From Verrucomicrobiota bacterium (lineage in GTDB: Bacteria; Verrucomicrobiota; Verrucomicrobiia; Chthoniobacterales; JAFAMB01), in the NCBI GenBank assembly GCA_019236035.1, contig JAFAJU010000575.1, positions 1 to 6,432 of the forward strand: 6,432 nucleotides of DNA, given 5' to 3'. Position 1 is the stretch's first letter, and the number at the start of each line of letters is the position of its first letter. The translations under genes and the position numbers were made by a program. The notes under the pieces are model-generated. The model worked only from the letters and a program-made list of their open reading frames with translations, searched no databases and was not told the DNA's origin. Shown piece by piece: positions 5,091-6,432 of the stretch.

Positions 5091-6377
5091 ATGAAAGTCA
5101 TCGATCTCCGTGACGACCAAGGCGGCCAATGGAAAAGCCTCCTTAGCCGCCGCTATACGCCAGACGCGAAGTTGGTCACCCAGGTTTCAACAATTCTTTC
5201 TGAGGTTAGGCTGCGGGGAGATCGCGCACTGGCTGAGTTTTCACAACGCTTTGATCACGCCGACTTAAGTCCTCAAGAGCTGGCAGTCACGCAGACCGAA
5301 ATTGAGGCCGCGACCGCGCTTGTCAATCCGGAACTCGTCGATGCCCTGCAAGCAGCCTACGCGAATGTCAGAGACTTTGCGCTTCGGAGTGTGCGCTCTA
5401 ATTGGATGTGCAAAAATGCACAAGGAGCGGAAGTCGGCGAACGCTTCGATCCGCTGAACAGAGTTGGTGTTTACGTGCCGGCTGGAACCGCTCCCCTGGT
5501 GTCTACAGCCATTATGACGGTAACTCTGGCGGGAGCTGCCGGGGTTCCGAACATCGTGGTCACTTCCCCTGTCGGTTCGCATAAAGCGATGAACCCCGGA
5601 CTTCTGACAGCTTTGCAATTGGCGGGAGCCACAGAAATTTATAAGATCGGTGGGGCACAGGCTATCGCAGCACTCGCCTTCGGCACCGAGACCGTGCAAC
5701 CTGTCGCCAAAGTTTTCGGCCCTGGGAACGCTTACGATACCGAAGCGAAACGACAAGTTTTCGGTTATGTAGCCGTGGACCTGGTTCCTGGTCCGAGTGA
5801 GATCCTCGTGATCGCTGATGACACGGCTAACCCGCGTTGGGTCGCAGCCGATCTCCTGGCACAGGCAGAACACGGCCATGGAAGTGTGATCTGCCTCATC
5901 GCCTTGGATGAAAAGATACTTGCAACGGTGCAACTCGAGATCGCGCGACAGATAGAAGACCTCACGCGAAGAGCTTTCTTGCGGGAAGCGTTGGAGCAGA
6001 ACACCTTTTTCGCCCTCGCCAGAGACGAACAGCAGGCCATACAGGTTGCGAACGAGTTTGCCCCGGAGCACTTATCGTTGGTAACCCGGCATGCCGAAAA
6101 AATCGCTGAGGCGATATTTACCGCCGGAGCTATTTTCATCGGCAATTTTTCGCCCGTTGCGGCGGGCGATTTTCTGGCCGGTCCCAGCCACGAACTTCCC
6201 ACCGGCGGTGCCGCTAAATCATTTGGCGGACTCACGGTCGACCAGTTCCAGCGGCGGACAAGCATTGTCCGATACGACCAGGAAGCTCTGGCCCGATCTG
6301 CCTCGAGCATCTCACAATTCAGCCGCGTGGAAGAGTTGGACGCGCACGGAAAATCCGTCACGATTCGCTTCGAATGA
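5091..6377 (+). CDS. hisD: histidinol dehydrogenase
   Basis: This zinc- and NAD-dependent cytosolic enzyme catalyses the last two steps of histidine synthesis, L-histidinol to L-histidine through histidinal. From ATG 5091 the product is 428 residues, the normal length, beginning MKVIDLRDD. Visible blocks are RFDPLNRVGVYVPAGTAPL (118-136), IGGAQAIAALAFGTE (186-200), KVFGPGN (207-213), VPGPSEILVIADD (232-244), LLAQAEHG (255-262) and FAPEHLSL (323-330). By alignment with E. coli HisD, the zinc ligands are Gln258, His261, Asp360 and His419, and the catalytic pair is Glu326/His327; all are present, so the enzyme should be active. The frame is open back to 4950, but that stretch reads through a palindromic repeat and has no HisD similarity. 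No Shine-Dalgarno precedes ATG 5091. No other his gene is visible; a further gene starts 10 bp downstream, suggesting an operon. Confidence 0.96.
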   Translation: MKVIDLRDDQGGQWKSLLSRRYTPDAKLVTQVSTILSEVRLRGDRALAEFSQRFDHADLSPQELAVTQTEIEAATALVNPELVDALQAAYANVRDFALRSVRSNWMCKNAQGAEVGERFDPLNRVGVYVPAGTAPLVSTAIMTVTLAGAAGVPNIVVTSPVGSHKAMNPGLLTALQLAGATEIYKIGGAQAIAALAFGTETVQPVAKVFGPGNAYDTEAKRQVFGYVAVDLVPGPSEILVIADDTANPRWVAADLLAQAEHGHGSVICLIALDEKILATVQLEIARQIEDLTRRAFLREALEQNTFFALARDEQQAIQVANEFAPEHLSLVTRHAEKIAEAIFTAGAIFIGNFSPVAAGDFLAGPSHELPTGGAAKSFGGLTVDQFQRRTSIVRYDQEALARSASSISQFSRVEELDAHGKSVTIRFE

Positions 6378-6387
6378 GGACGATGTC

Positions 6388-6432
6388 ATGGCGCGGAAAA
6401 CGCGGAAGCGTCCACCTTGGTTTCGGATTGTT
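6388..6432 (+). CDS. 5' end of an unidentified gene (runs off the window)
   Basis: ATG 6388 opens a frame that stays open to the window edge and reads MARKTRKRPPWFRIV. A GAGGA at 6376-6380, overlapping the hisD stop, lies seven bases upstream, which is the best ribosome-binding site in the window. The basic start followed by an apparently hydrophobic stretch could be the cytosolic end of a membrane protein, but only 15 residues are visible and I do not recognise it. A competing ATG at 6374 overlaps the hisD stop (ATGA) in another frame and has no comparable site. Confidence 0.5.
   Translation, partial: MARKTRKRPPWFRIV

Noticed and set aside
5265..6071. 268-codon open frame on the minus strand
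   Set aside because: Antisense to hisD, which retains all zinc ligands and catalytic residues; no independent evidence for a gene.
1..6432. tRNA, rRNA, riboswitch, prophage, defence or biosynthetic-cluster content
   Set aside because: No cloverleaf, conserved RNA core, transposase, integrase or unknown gene cluster was seen; all intact genes belong to known housekeeping families.

Overview
This window looks like a core-genome segment from a GC-moderate, Gram-negative-type bacterium, most likely a soil Verrucomicrobiota (for example the Chthoniobacterales/Udaeobacter group). The pointers are the futalosine-pathway menaquinone gene, translation starts that mostly lack a Shine-Dalgarno, and GC-rich palindromic repeats filling the intergenic gaps. 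That placement is an inference from sequence style and was not tested by any search.

Layout from left to right. Positions 1-27 probably hold the last codons of an upstream gene. rpsR (ribosomal protein bS18, 36-275) follows on the + strand. A 92-bp inverted repeat (272-363) overlaps the rpsR stop codon and is followed by an unremarkable leader. rpsA (six-domain ribosomal protein bS1, 496-2175, +) comes next, then a weak terminator and a small monothiol-type glutaredoxin gene (2267-2602, +). The gap from 2600 to 2914 is entirely repeat: three tandem 65-bp units, each with two hairpins, then a mosaic of other palindromes. Facing the glutaredoxin gene on the minus strand is a probable two-gene operon. 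It has a flippase-like/LPG-synthase-type membrane protein (4826 to 3819) and then an MqnA/MqnD-family menaquinone enzyme (3795 to 2941). A 264-bp divergent gap contains a third palindromic repeat (4925-5028). hisD (histidinol dehydrogenase, 5091-6377, +) follows, and the first codons of another gene begin at 6388 behind a good ribosome-binding site.

The genes are housekeeping: ribosome proteins, redox or iron-sulfur metabolism, quinone synthesis, a membrane lipid/glycan transporter-like protein, and histidine synthesis. They do not form one pathway and I see no new defence, mobile or biosynthetic system. The notable content is between the genes. All three long gaps hold different palindromic repeat families, and two of these elements begin with the TAG that serves as the stop codon of the gene before them.
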